From Streptomyces specialis (GTDB lineage Bacteria; Actinomycetota; Actinomycetes; Streptomycetales; Streptomycetaceae): a stretch of DNA of 64,000 bases. The notes under the pieces are model-generated. The model saw nothing but the letters and a program-made list of their open reading frames with translations. It did no database searches and had not been told where the DNA came from. The stretch spans positions 394,754 to 458,753 of the forward strand of contig NZ_LN929897.1 in the NCBI RefSeq assembly GCF_001493375.1, in the 5' to 3' direction. Position 1 is the first letter of the stretch, and each line of letters begins with the position of its first letter. Below are positions 27,254 to 35,867 of the stretch, piece after piece. The translations under genes were made by a program, and so were the position numbers.

Positions 27254-28450
27254 TCACGGCGACCGGGCGGTCCGGGCGGCGTCGGCCGCGCCGCAGGGGC
27301 ACTCGGCGTGCGGCTCGATGGTCTGATGCGTCACCGCCAGGCCGGGCAGCGTCAACTCCGTGCGGGTGCTGGAGGAGTGGGACGCCGAGCCGTCCAGGTG
27401 GGCCAGCGCGGCGCAGGCCGTCATCCCGGCGACCGCCGTGGCGAGCGCGCCGTCGCAGGAAGGGACGCCGGGCCGGCGGCCGTTGCGCCACTGGGCCACC
27501 AGCAGCGGCCAGCACGGCTCGCGCTGGGCGCGGGCCCGCAGCAGGCAGCCCGCGCAGCCGGTCGCGCCCGGCCGCACCAGGGGCCCGACGAAGCCCGTCG
27601 CCTCCACCACGCCCGCGTAGAGATGAGGCGTGCCGGCCGCGACGACCTCCTCGGCGGCGGCGGGGTCGGGAGCGTACGCCGCGAGGCCGTCGCGGGGCGC
27701 GAAGATGACCAGGCGCGGCCCGTCCGGCTCCTCGGGCCGCGGCTTGTCGCGCCACGGCCGGGCGGCCCGCACCAGGCTGTCCGTCGCCGCCGCCCGGCGC
27801 TGCCCCACCTGCTCCGGCCGCAGCCCGCCGGGCGCCAGGTCCTCCGGCTCCACCCCCGTCCCCTATACTCATCTGACGCTGCCGACGCACGTGGTGAGGG
27901 GAGCTCCGGCGGGTGTGCTCACCGCACCTCTCGTTGCGCACTTCTTTTTTGAATCCACCCGCCGCTATCCGCGCTCCACACTATCCACTTCGTCGGCCGC
28001 GGCAGAGGTGTATACGAGACAGGGGGTCACCGCGACCGGGGCGCCGACCCGGCCCGCGCCCCGCACCTGCACGCGGGCCCGGCGGCGGTCCGTCAGCCGC
28101 CGCAGCCCGTGTCCGGGCGCCGGGTGCAGCAGCGACAGCGTCGCCAGGTCCGGCCGCAGCCCGTCGGTGACCCGCGCGGCGGCCTCCCGGTCGGCGGTGG
28201 CGTCGTCCAGCACCCCGGCCGCCGCCAGCCGGCCGGCCACCCGGTCCGCCGCGTCCCGCCCGAGCCCCAGCGCCGCCGCGGCGTCCCGGAGCACGGGCAG
28301 CCCGCGCGTGCCGTCCAGCAGGGTGAGGAAGCTCTCCGTCGCGCTGTCCAGCGGGCCGAAGAGGACGGAGTGCGCGGGCGTCACGCCATAGCGGACGGTC
28401 TGCCGGTCGCGCCAGCCACGGCGCAGGGAGGGCTTGATCATCGGATGCAT
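27254..28450 (-). CDS. ThiF/E1-like (TOMM-type) protein, interrupted by adapter artefact
   Basis: Two pieces of one gene. The N-terminal piece (28450 down to about 28023, starting MHPMIKPSLRRGWRDR) has a winged-helix-like region, then the Rossmann strand VQVRGAGRVG. The C-terminal piece (about 27855 down to 27254) continues VEPEDLAPGGLRPEQVGQRR and has a CxxC-type site GCAGC with ECPCG near the end. This resembles the ThiF-like proteins annotated in Streptomyces as TOMM leader-binding or cyclodehydratase-like (from memory); in M. tuberculosis an uncharacterised gene, Rv3196, holds this position. The break at 27856-28022 is adapter sequence, with perhaps 15-20 codons of real sequence lost. The substrate is unknown and no precursor peptide is visible. 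Confidence 0.65.
27856..28022. other. Assembly artefact: two Nextera adapters head to head
   Basis: 27856-27888 matches the reverse adapter (mosaic end plus GACGCTGCCGACGA) with 5 differences in 33. 27990-28022 matches the forward read-1 adapter (TCGTCGGCAGCGTC plus AGATGTGTATAAGAGACAG) with 4 differences in 33. The 8 bases before it, TATCCACT (27982-27989), differ by one base from the Nextera i5 index S503, and CTCCACAC before that matches the end of the P5 primer. The region between is noisy adapter, not genome. Confidence 0.92.
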
Positions 28451-28483
28451 GGACCCATGATGGAGCGGGACGGACCGGACGCG

Positions 28484-28545
28484 TGTGATGTTTTCCACAG
28501 GAAGCCGAGAAAGGTATATAAATGGGGCGATAGTAAAGGATGTTG
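28484..28545. promoter_or_regulatory. AT-rich divergent intergenic segment
   Basis: The stretch from TGTGATGTTTTCCAC to GCGATAGTAAAGGATG, including GGTATATAAATGGGG, is far richer in A/T than its surroundings. It lies between the divergent ThiF-like and YgjP-like genes. It probably carries the promoter of the ThiF-like/UbiB-like unit; exact boxes are not clear. Confidence 0.35.
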
Positions 28546-28590
28546 TTCCCGTCCCATGGGAGTCCACGCCCCCACCACCGTCCGGCAGGC

Positions 28591-28620
28591 GGGACATATC
28601 AGGCCCCCACCGGGTAACGT
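28591..28620 (+). promoter_or_regulatory. Candidate promoter of the YgjP-like gene, leaderless
   Basis: GGGACA (28591-28596), 18 bases, then TAACGT (28615-28620). The GTG start at 28627 follows after six bases. Confidence 0.4.
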
Positions 28621-28626
28621 CAAGGT

Positions 28627-29232
28627 GTGCCCGCCGATCCGCTGAACAGCGCCGGCCCGCCGCAGCGCATTCCCCCGGCGGGCCGGGTGATGCTGGACGG
28701 ACACCGGCCGCACGAGCGTGTCGAGGTGCGCCGCAGCGCCCGCCGCAGACGCACCGTCTCCGCCTACCGCGAGGGCGACCGCACCATCGTGCTCATCCCG
28801 GCCCGGATGACGGCCGAGGAGGAGCGGCGCTGGGTGACGGTCATGCTCGACAAGCTGGCCGCCCAGGAAGAGCGCCGCATCCTCGGCGACGACGCGCTGG
28901 CCGCCCGCGCCGCCGAGCTCTCCCAGCGCTACCTCCAGGGGCGCGCGCGCCCGGACAGCGTGCGCTGGGTGACGAATCAGAACGCCCGCTGGGGCTCCTG
29001 CACGCCCGCGCTGGGCAGCATCCGCCTCTCCCACCGCCTCCAGGGCATGCCGGAGTACGTGATCGACTACGTGCTGCTGCACGAGCTGGCGCACCTGCTC
29101 GTCCCCGGTCACGGTCCCGGTTTCTGGGCGCTGCTCGACGGCTATCCCCGCACGGAGCGGGCCCGCGGCTTCCTGGAGGGCGTCGTCGCCGCCGAGCGCC
29201 TGCCGTACATTCCCTGGCTGCGCACCGACTAG
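28627..29232 (+). CDS. YgjP/M48-type zinc metallopeptidase (DUF45)
   Basis: 201 residues from GTG 28627. The C-terminal half has the zinc motif LLHELAHLLVPGHGPGFW (HExxH-like HELAH around residue 157, third ligand His ten residues on), preceded by the family signature NQNARWGSCT and IRLSHRL. YgjP-like proteins are small cytosolic WLM/SprT-related proteases; substrates are generally unknown. The gene stands between the ThiF-like unit (divergent) and the TerD-AIM24 cluster (same direction). Confidence 0.85.
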   Translation: MPADPLNSAGPPQRIPPAGRVMLDGHRPHERVEVRRSARRRRTVSAYREGDRTIVLIPARMTAEEERRWVTVMLDKLAAQEERRILGDDALAARAAELSQRYLQGRARPDSVRWVTNQNARWGSCTPALGSIRLSHRLQGMPEYVIDYVLLHELAHLLVPGHGPGFWALLDGYPRTERARGFLEGVVAAERLPYIPWLRTD

Positions 29233-29326
29233 CGTTCGCCGGGCTTCCGGGCGTCCCCGTCGGTGCGAGCGGCTAGTCTGACCCCGCCGAATGTTTGTCT
29301 TATCGGATGGGGGACGGTCGTTACGT

Positions 29327-30659
29327 ATGGTGACGCACTTCCAGCGGGGCCAGAAAACCAGGCTCAGCGATCTGACGCTGGGCACCGATCTGTACGTGGG
29401 CGTGCAGATAGCGGGCCCCGGAATGACCTTCGACATCAGTTGCTTCGGCCTTGACGGGGCCGAACGACTCTCCGACGACCGCTACTTCATCTTCTACAAC
29501 CAGCCGAAGTCGCCCGAGGAGGCGATCCAGCTCCTCGGCGCGCAGGCCGGCGACACCGAGTCGTTCCGCGTGACGCTGGACCGGCTGCCCGCCTCGGTGG
29601 ACCGGCTGGCCTTCACCGCGACCATCGACGGCGACGGCACCATGGCGCAGGTCGCCCCGGGCTATCTGCGGATCGTCGCCGGTGGCGAGGAGGTCGCGCG
29701 CTACGCGTTCGACGGCTCGGCCTTCACCACCGAACGAGCCGTGATGCTCGGCGACTTCTACCGCAAGGACGGCTGGCGGTTCGCCGCGGTCGGGCAGGGC
29801 TTCGACGGCGGCCTCGCCGCGCTGCTGAAGCACTTCGGCGGCGAGGTCGAGGAGGAGGAGCCGGCCCCGGCCCCCGCTCCCGCCGCCGAAGTGCTTCAGC
29901 CCGCCGGCGCCGCCGCAGCAGTTCCCGCCCGGCGCCCCCGTCCCGGCTCCGGCCGCGCCGCAGCCGGCGGGCGTACCGCAGCACGCCGCCGCGGGCGGCG
30001 GCATGCAGGCGGTGCTCAGCAAGTACCGCGGCTCCGCCGATCGGCAGCGCTGGAGCCTGCAGAACCCGCAGCTCGTCCGCGCCGACCTCGGCATCGACGG
30101 CCGGCCGATCCTCGCCCGCCAGGGCAGCATGGTGCTGTACCAGGGCGACGTGGACTTCGGCCACAAGGGCGCCGGCATCATGAACCGGGTCAAGAGCAAG
30201 CTGACCGGCGAGGGGCTGCCCTCGCTCATGCGGTGCACCGGTGGCGGCCAGGTCTACCTGGCGGAGCAGGCCACCCGGCTCCACCCGGTCGAGTTGCAGG
30301 GCGACGCGCTGTGCGTGTCCGCGCAGCGGGTGCTCGCCTTCGACGAGTCCCTGGAGTTCGACGTCCGCCGCATCGAGGGCCACGGCCTGCCGGGCGGCGT
30401 GCTGTTCGCCATGGAGTTCCGCGGCACCGGCACCCTCGTGCTCACCACCAAGGGCGAGCCGCTCGTCATGCCGGTCACGCCCATGACGTTCGCCGACGCC
30501 AACGCCGTGATCGCCTGGTCCGCCGGGGCGCAGGTGCTCGTCGCCAACCAGGTGCGGCTGCGCCGGCACGCCTACCCGGGCCACACCGGCGAGACCACCC
30601 AGCTCCAGTTCCGCGGGGCGCCGGGGAACTTCGCCATCGTCCAGCCCTACGAGATCTGA
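29327..30659 (+). CDS. TerD-AIM24 fusion protein, frameshifted in the linker
   Basis: The first part (29327 to about 29880) is a TerD domain: RGQKTRLSDLTLGTDLYVGV, ISCFGLDGAERLSDDRYFIFYNQ, and GDFYRKDGWRFAAVGQGFDGGL, with the acidic calcium-binding residues of the family. The second part (about 29880 to 30659, a different frame) is a Pro-rich linker, then an AIM24 domain from MQAVLSKYRG to IVQPYEI. In other Streptomyces I recall these as one protein of about 440 residues. The shift coincides with a perfect 20-nt inverted repeat (29824-29843 and 29881-29900) that looks like a fold-back artefact. TerD proteins bind calcium and act in tellurite/phage/stress phenotypes; AIM24 function is poorly known. 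Confidence 0.72.
29824..29900. repeat. 20-nt inverted repeat at the TerD-AIM24 frameshift
   Basis: GCTGAAGCACTTCGGCGGCG (29824-29843) is exactly inverted at 29881-29900, 37 bases apart. The left arm encodes the conserved LKHFGG end of TerD. The right arm in the AIM24 frame gives an unlikely KCFS in a Pro-rich linker. A chimeric fold-back read is the simplest explanation. Confidence 0.7.
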
Positions 30660-30671
30660 CGGGAGCCCGTG

Positions 30672-31358
30672 ATGGATCAACGGATGATCACCGGGTACGC
30701 CCCGGCCGCCCCCGCCGCCCGCATGGAGAACCACGGCCCGGCCATGGCGCGGATCGCCATGCAGACGGGCAACGACGTGTTCGCCAGGACCGGTTCGATG
30801 ATCGCGTACGAGGGCTACATCCAGTACGAGTCGAACCCGGCGGCGCTGCGCCAGGCGTTCGCCGGCCGGATGACCGGCGAGAGCGTCCCGCTGATGCGCT
30901 GCCACGGCGACGGCCTGCTCTACGTCGCCGACTACGGGGCCGACGTCGTCTGCCTCCCCCTCCAGAACGAGAACATCTCGGTGAACGCCACCAATGTCCT
31001 CGCCTTCGACGCCCACCTCGAATGGGGCGTGCAGCGGGTGAAGGGCATAGCGAAGTTCGCCGGGCAGGGATTGTTCAACCTCGGCATCTCCGGCACCGGC
31101 TGGGTCGCCATCACCAGCCGGGGCATGCCGATCGTCGTGGACTGCGGCCAGTCAGGGGAGACCTGCGTGGACCCCGACGCCCTGGTCGCCTGGTCCACGG
31201 GCCTGCGCGTCGAGGGCAAGCGCAGCTTCAAGGCGTCCTCGCTGGTCGGCAGGGGCAGCGGCGAGGCGTTCCAGCTCGCCTTCTCGGGCCAGGGTTTCGT
31301 GATCGTGCAGCCGAGCGAGGACAGCACCGACCGGCTCACTCAGGGCCAGCAGAACTGA
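30672..31358 (+). CDS. AIM24-family protein, second copy
   Basis: 228 residues from ATG 30672, with GGGAG six bases upstream (a GTG three bases earlier is in frame). It is a beta-rich AIM24/TTHA0068 fold: MARIAMQTGNDVFARTGSMIAYEG, GESVPLMRCHGDGLLYVADYG, NVLAFDAHLEWGVQRVKG, and GEAFQLAFSGQGFVIVQPSE at the end. It starts 12 bases after the TerD-AIM24 stop and 15 bases before the next copy, so the three genes form an operon. The biochemical function of the family is not established. Confidence 0.85.
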   Translation: MDQRMITGYAPAAPAARMENHGPAMARIAMQTGNDVFARTGSMIAYEGYIQYESNPAALRQAFAGRMTGESVPLMRCHGDGLLYVADYGADVVCLPLQNENISVNATNVLAFDAHLEWGVQRVKGIAKFAGQGLFNLGISGTGWVAITSRGMPIVVDCGQSGETCVDPDALVAWSTGLRVEGKRSFKASSLVGRGSGEAFQLAFSGQGFVIVQPSEDSTDRLTQGQQN

Positions 31359-31373
31359 CGGGGGAGTGCCGGC

Positions 31374-32129
31374 ATGCAGAGTCCCATCTTCAACAACGCC
31401 GTGAACCAGTCCCAGGACCGTTTCGCGCTCCAGGGCGAGCACATGCTGCGGGTCAACCTGTCCCGCGGCGAGGACGTGGTGGCCAGGGCGGGCAGCATGG
31501 TCGCCTTCGACGGCATGATCGAGTTCGACGGTGAGTACCAGCCGCCCGGGCAGCGCCGCCGCCAGCAGCACGCCGGCGAGGTCCTGCCGCTGATGCGCTG
31601 CTTCGGCCAGGGGGCGATCTACTTCGCCAACCTCGCCCAGAACGTGCACATCCTCGACGTCGACCACGAGGGCCTGACCGTGGACAGCTCCTATGTCCTC
31701 GCGCTCGACGCCCATCTGCACTGGGACGTCGTCTCCGTCGAGAGCCAGTACGGCATCCCCGGCGTGGGCGCGTACAACCTGGTCATCAGCGGGCAGGGCA
31801 AGGTGGCCATCACCACCTCGGGGCGTCCCCTGGTCATGCGGGTCGCGCCCGACCGGTACTGCAGCGCGGACGCGGACGCCGTGGTGGCCTGGTCCACCTC
31901 GCTCCGCGTGCAGATGCAGGCCCAGACCAGCAGCAAACCGATCTGGCGCCGGCGCGGCAACACCGGCGAGGGATGGGAGCTGAGCTTCATGGGCGACGGG
32001 CATGTCGTCGTCCAGCCCAGCGAGATGCTGCCGCCCACCCTGTCGGCCGCGGGCGACCTGCTGCGCGGCCAGCTCAGGCCGGGGCAGGGCGCGCCGGGCC
32101 TCGGCCAGGGCGGCGCCTGGGGGCGGTAG
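31374..32129 (+). CDS. AIM24-family protein, third copy
   Basis: 251 residues; ATG with GGGGAG upstream. Same fold: LQGEHMLRVNLSRGEDVVARAGSMVAFDG, GEVLPLMRCFGQGAIYFANLA, SSYVLALDAHLHWDVVSVE, and GDGHVVVQPSEMLPP. A basic insertion (PPGQRRRQQHAGE) and a Gly/Gln-rich tail distinguish it from the second copy. It closes the TerD-AIM24 operon and ends 12 bases before the convergent NUDIX gene. Confidence 0.85.
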   Translation: MQSPIFNNAVNQSQDRFALQGEHMLRVNLSRGEDVVARAGSMVAFDGMIEFDGEYQPPGQRRRQQHAGEVLPLMRCFGQGAIYFANLAQNVHILDVDHEGLTVDSSYVLALDAHLHWDVVSVESQYGIPGVGAYNLVISGQGKVAITTSGRPLVMRVAPDRYCSADADAVVAWSTSLRVQMQAQTSSKPIWRRRGNTGEGWELSFMGDGHVVVQPSEMLPPTLSAAGDLLRGQLRPGQGAPGLGQGGAWGR

Positions 32130-32141
32130 CCCCCGGCGGGG

Positions 32142-32666
32142 TCACAGCGACGCGCGGGTGCGGGTCAGCAGGCGGACCACCGACGGGTCCGCCACTCCCG
32201 CCACCTCGTCGAACGGGAACCAGCGCAGGTCGAGCGACTCGTCGCTGATCAGCTCCGTCGCCCCGGCCGGCGCCACCGCCACGTACTGCACGTCCAGATG
32301 CGTGGCGCACGGCGTGCGGTGCCGGTCGAGGGCCACGGGGTCCGGCAGCAGCCGCAGCCCCTCGATCCCCGACTCCTCGGTCGCCTCGCGCAGCGCCGCC
32401 CCGGCCAGCGAGGCGTCCGCGGGCTCGCAGTGCCCGCCGGTCTGGAGCCACTTGCCCAGCTTGGCGTGCAGGGTCAGCAGCGCCTGCCCGCGCGCCGGGT
32501 CCACCACAATCGCGCTGGCCGTGATGTGCCCGGCCGCGCACGCCTTCCACATGCCGTCGGGGTGCGCGGCGAGATGCTCCGCGTACGCCCGCCGCAGCTC
32601 GTCCTGACCGGCGTCGGGCGCGGTCCACTCCCGCAGCACGCGCGCCGCGTCCCCGTGCAGACTCAC
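32142..32666 (-). CDS. NUDIX hydrolase
   Basis: 174 residues from GTG 32666, which overlaps the stop of the upstream gene (GTGA). The Nudix box is seen as GGHCEPADASLAGAALREATEESG (about residues 72-95), in which Gly-x5-Glu and REATEESG fit the REUXEE consensus. The substrate is a nucleoside diphosphate derivative of unknown type. Coupled to the DUF2342 gene, hence probably co-translated with it. Confidence 0.85.
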   Translation of the reverse strand: MSLHGDAARVLREWTAPDAGQDELRRAYAEHLAAHPDGMWKACAAGHITASAIVVDPARGQALLTLHAKLGKWLQTGGHCEPADASLAGAALREATEESGIEGLRLLPDPVALDRHRTPCATHLDVQYVAVAPAGATELISDESLDLRWFPFDEVAGVADPSVVRLLTRTRASL

Positions 32667-34111
32667 GCGCCCCGGCCGTCCCCGGCGCCGCCGTCCGTCC
32701 CGTTCCCGTCCTTGTCGTCGTCCCGCTCGGCGTCCTGCTCGGGGTGCTTGTCGAGCGTCCCGGCCGCCGGGCCGTCGTCGAGCATCCGGTCCAGCTCCGA
32801 GAAGTCGAGCTGCTCGCGGTGGACGAAGCCGTCCGGGTCGTCCAGGTCGTCCGCCGTCGGCAGCATGTCCGGGTGCGCCCACAGCGCGTCCCTGCCCTGC
32901 GCGCCGCGGGCGTCCGTCAGCGACGCCCACAGCCGCGCCGCGTCCCGCAGCCGCCGGGGCCGCAGTTCGAGACCGATCAGCGTGGCGAACGTCTGCTCCG
33001 CGGGCCCGCCCGTCGCCCGGCGCCGCCGCAGCGTCTCGCGCAGCGCGGACGCCGACGGCAGATGCGGCTCGGCGGCGGCGTGCACCACCGCGTCGACCCA
33101 GCCCTCCACGAGGGCCAGCGCCGTCTCCAGCCGGGCCAGCGCCGCTTTCTGCTGCGGCGTGTCCTCCGGCTGGAACAGGCCCTGCTGGAGCTTCTCCTGA
33201 AGCTCCTCCGGCCGCGTCGGGTCGAGCTGCCCGACCAGATCCTCCAGCTTCGCGGTGTCCACCTGGATGCCCCGGGCATACCCGTCGACCGCGCCGAACA
33301 GATGCGACCGCAGCCACGGCACATGCGCGAACAGCCGCTGGTGCGCGGCCTCGCGGAGCGCCAGGTACAGCCGCACCTCCTCCTGCGGGATGCCGAGGCC
33401 CGCGCCGAACGCCTCCACGTTCTGCGGCAGGAGGGCCGCCTTGCCCGCCGGGCCCAGCGGCAGCCCGACGTCCGTCGAACCGACGACCTCGCCCGCGAGC
33501 ACGCCCACGGCCTGCCCGATCTGCGTGCCGAACATGGCGCCGCCCATCGAGCGCATCATCCCCAGCAGCGGCCCGGCCATGGCCTGCATCTCCTCGGGCA
33601 GCACACTCCCCATCGCCGCCCCGACCCGCTCGGCCACCGGGTCCACCAGCTCCCGCCACACCGGCAGCGTCGCCTCGCCCCACTCGGCCCGGCTCCACGC
33701 CACCGCCGTGCCCGAGCCGGAGGGCAGCGAGGTGACGCCGTCCAGCCACAGGTCGGCAAGCCGCACGGCCTCCTCGACCCGCGACCTGTCCTGCGGGCCG
33801 ACGCTGGCGTCCCGCGAGCCGTCCTGCGCGCCCTGCGCCACCGTCTGGCGGGCCACGGTCCTGGCCAGCTCCCAGTTGACCGGGCCGCCCTCATAGCTGA
33901 GCATCTGCCCGAGCTGCTGGAACGCGGCACCCAGATCCCGAGGATTCATCCCGCCCGCGCCGCCCGGGCCGAAGCCGAACATGGCGGCCAGCGGGTTGTC
34001 GGCCGGGCCCTGACCGCCGTCCCCCTCGCCGGATTTCTTGCCGGATTTCTTGCCGGATTCGCCGTCGTCCGGCTCCTCCGGGAGGCCGAATCCGAATGGG
34101 AAGTCACTCAC
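32663..34111 (-). CDS. DUF2342-family zinc-dependent metalloprotease-like protein
   Basis: 482 residues from GTG 34111 (GAGGATT upstream; a longer ATG start at 34147 is possible). The N-terminus SDFPFGFGLP and a Lys/Gly-rich stretch lead into the family core: GPVNWELARTVARQ, VRLADLWLDGVTSLP, and the putative zinc helix LYLALREAAHQRLFAHVPWL. The homologue in M. tuberculosis at the same place is Rv3195. It was named zincin-like on fold grounds; activity is uncertain. The C-terminal ~60 residues are acidic and disordered. Confidence 0.82.
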   Translation of the reverse strand: MSDFPFGFGLPEEPDDGESGKKSGKKSGEGDGGQGPADNPLAAMFGFGPGGAGGMNPRDLGAAFQQLGQMLSYEGGPVNWELARTVARQTVAQGAQDGSRDASVGPQDRSRVEEAVRLADLWLDGVTSLPSGSGTAVAWSRAEWGEATLPVWRELVDPVAERVGAAMGSVLPEEMQAMAGPLLGMMRSMGGAMFGTQIGQAVGVLAGEVVGSTDVGLPLGPAGKAALLPQNVEAFGAGLGIPQEEVRLYLALREAAHQRLFAHVPWLRSHLFGAVDGYARGIQVDTAKLEDLVGQLDPTRPEELQEKLQQGLFQPEDTPQQKAALARLETALALVEGWVDAVVHAAAEPHLPSASALRETLRRRRATGGPAEQTFATLIGLELRPRRLRDAARLWASLTDARGAQGRDALWAHPDMLPTADDLDDPDGFVHREQLDFSELDRMLDDGPAAGTLDKHPEQDAERDDDKDGNGTDGGAGDGRGA

Positions 34112-34245
34112 GGGAATCCTCGGGTCTGTGTCGTGGGACGGAACCAACGTGCCTGCGAATCGCTGGTCTGTGCCTCCAGCCTAGACACCTCTCAGGCAGG
34201 ATGGGCCTGCGCACGTCGTACCGAAACAACCGCTGGAGAGGTCCT

Positions 34246-35406
34246 GTGAGTTCCCCGGAGCCAGCCGTTCGCGCAGCGCGAAACGGCCCCGGCGCCCCGC
34301 TGACCGTCGCGGTCACCGGAGCGGCGTCGGGCGTCGGAGCACTGCTCATCGAGCGGCTGCTCGCCGCCTCAGACGTCAAACGGGTCCTCGCCCTCGACGA
34401 GCGCCTCGGCGATGTGAAGGGCGCCGAGTGGCACACCCTCGACATCCGCGACCCGGCCATCGCCGACCTGCTCCGCACCGCGGGCGCCGCCCGCGACGCG
34501 ACCTCGCCGGCCGCCCGCGACCGGGAGTCGGCGGGCCCGGTCGACGTGGTGGTCCACCTCGCCCTCGACCTGGACCTGGAGGCGGACCCGGCGGCCCGCA
34601 CCGCGTACAACGTGCGCGGCGCCCAGACCGTCCTCACCGCCGCCGCGGCGGCCGGCGTCCGCCGGGTCGTGCTGTGCACCTCCGCGATGGTCTACGGCGC
34701 CCTGCCCGACAACGCCGTGCCGCTCGCCGAGGACGCCGAACTGCGGGCCACCGCCGACGCGACGTGCCTGGGCGACCTGCTGGAGATCGAACGCCTCGCC
34801 CGCCGCGCGCCCCGCGTCCACCCCGGCCTGAACGTCACGGTGCTCCGCCCGGCCGTCCTGGTCGGCGGCACCGACACCGCGCTCACCCGCTACTTCGAGT
34901 CCCCGCGCCTGCTGGTGGTCGCCGGCTCCCGGCCGCGCTGGCAGTTCTGCCATGTCGAAGACCTGGTCAGCGCCCTGGAGTTCGCCGCCCTCGAACGTGT
35001 CGAGGGCGAGCTGGCCGTCGGCTGCGACGGCTGGCTGGAACAGGAGGAGATCGAGGAGCTGTCCGGCATCCGCCGCATGGAGCTGCCGTCCTCGGTGGCG
35101 CTCGGCGCGGCGACCAGGCTGCACCGGCTCGGCCTGACCCCGTCCCCGGCCGGGGACCTGGCGTACACGATGCACCCGTGGGTCGTCAGCGGCAGCAAGC
35201 TGTACGAGGCCGGCTGGCGTCCGCGCTGGAGCAACGAGGAGGTGCTGGCCGAGCTGCTCGCCGAGGTCACCGGGCGGCACACCGTCGCCGGGCGGCGCCT
35301 GGGCCGCAAGGACGCGGCGGCGTCGCTGGGCGCCGCGGGCGCCACCGTCGCCCTGGTGGGCACCGCGGCCCTGGTCCGCCGGGCCCGCAAGGCGCGCCGG
35401 AGGTGA
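34246..35406 (+). CDS. Extended SDR / NAD-dependent epimerase-like protein
   Basis: 386 residues from GTG 34246 with GGAGAGG upstream. Rossmann start LTVAVTGAASGVGALLIERLL (about residues 20-40), VVVHLALDLD, VVLCTSAMVYGAL, and FCHVEDLVSALEFA typical of NAD-dependent epimerases. The active-site Tyr-x3-Lys is not preserved in the usual place (the region after YGAL reads EDAELRATADAT), so catalysis is doubtful. The C-terminal 40 residues form a membrane-like Ala/Val segment ending in an Arg-rich tail. Divergent from the DUF2342 gene; moaE follows after 23 bases. Confidence 0.75.
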   Translation: MSSPEPAVRAARNGPGAPLTVAVTGAASGVGALLIERLLAASDVKRVLALDERLGDVKGAEWHTLDIRDPAIADLLRTAGAARDATSPAARDRESAGPVDVVVHLALDLDLEADPAARTAYNVRGAQTVLTAAAAAGVRRVVLCTSAMVYGALPDNAVPLAEDAELRATADATCLGDLLEIERLARRAPRVHPGLNVTVLRPAVLVGGTDTALTRYFESPRLLVVAGSRPRWQFCHVEDLVSALEFAALERVEGELAVGCDGWLEQEEIEELSGIRRMELPSSVALGAATRLHRLGLTPSPAGDLAYTMHPWVVSGSKLYEAGWRPRWSNEEVLAELLAEVTGRHTVAGRRLGRKDAAASLGAAGATVALVGTAALVRRARKARRR

Positions 35407-35429
35407 GCGCGGTGCGGGAGGATGGGCCC

Positions 35430-35867
35430 ATGACGACCGACCCCATCCGGCTGCTGGCGATCCGCGACACCCCGCTCTCGGTGGACGAGGTGTTCACGGC
35501 CGTGGGCGACGCGTCGGCGGGGGGCACGGCGCTGTTCGTCGGCACGGTCCGTGACCACGACGGGCACGCGGCAGGCGCCGCCGTCACCTCACTGGCCTAC
35601 TCCGCGCATCCGAGCGCGGAGGCGGAGCTGCGCCGGGTGGCCGAGGAGGTCGCCGGGGACTTCCCGGTGATCGCGCTGGCCGCCGTCCACCGCGTCGGGG
35701 AGCTGGCGATCGGCGACCTGGCCGTGGTCGTCGCGGTCTCCTGTGCCCACCGCGGCGAGGCGTTCACGGCCTCCCGCCGCCTGATCGACGACCTGAAGCA
35801 CCGGGTCCCGATCTGGAAACACCAGACCTTCACCGACGGCACCACCGAGTGGGTAGGGGCCTGCTGA
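35430..35867 (+). CDS. moaE: Molybdopterin synthase catalytic subunit MoaE
   Basis: 145 residues from ATG 35430 with GGGAGG eight bases upstream. MoaE motifs: GTALFVGTVRDHD, VTSLAYSAHPSAEAEL, VAAVHRVGELAIGD-like AAVHRVGELAIGDLAVVV, SCAHRGEAFTASR, and the catalytic Lys region LKHRVPIWKHQTF. It transfers thiolate sulfur from MoaD to precursor Z, making molybdopterin. Sulfur loading of MoaD would be by MoeZ (2359-3537). No moaD is seen nearby. Its last codons and stop are duplicated downstream. Confidence 0.92.
   Translation: MTTDPIRLLAIRDTPLSVDEVFTAVGDASAGGTALFVGTVRDHDGHAAGAAVTSLAYSAHPSAEAELRRVAEEVAGDFPVIALAAVHRVGELAIGDLAVVVAVSCAHRGEAFTASRRLIDDLKHRVPIWKHQTFTDGTTEWVGAC

Noticed and set aside
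27960..28022. Insertion-sequence end or transposon terminal repeat (GTGTATACGAGACAG)
   Set aside because: It is the Tn5-derived mosaic end of the library adapter, not a genomic transposon; the i5 index and P5 primer precede it.
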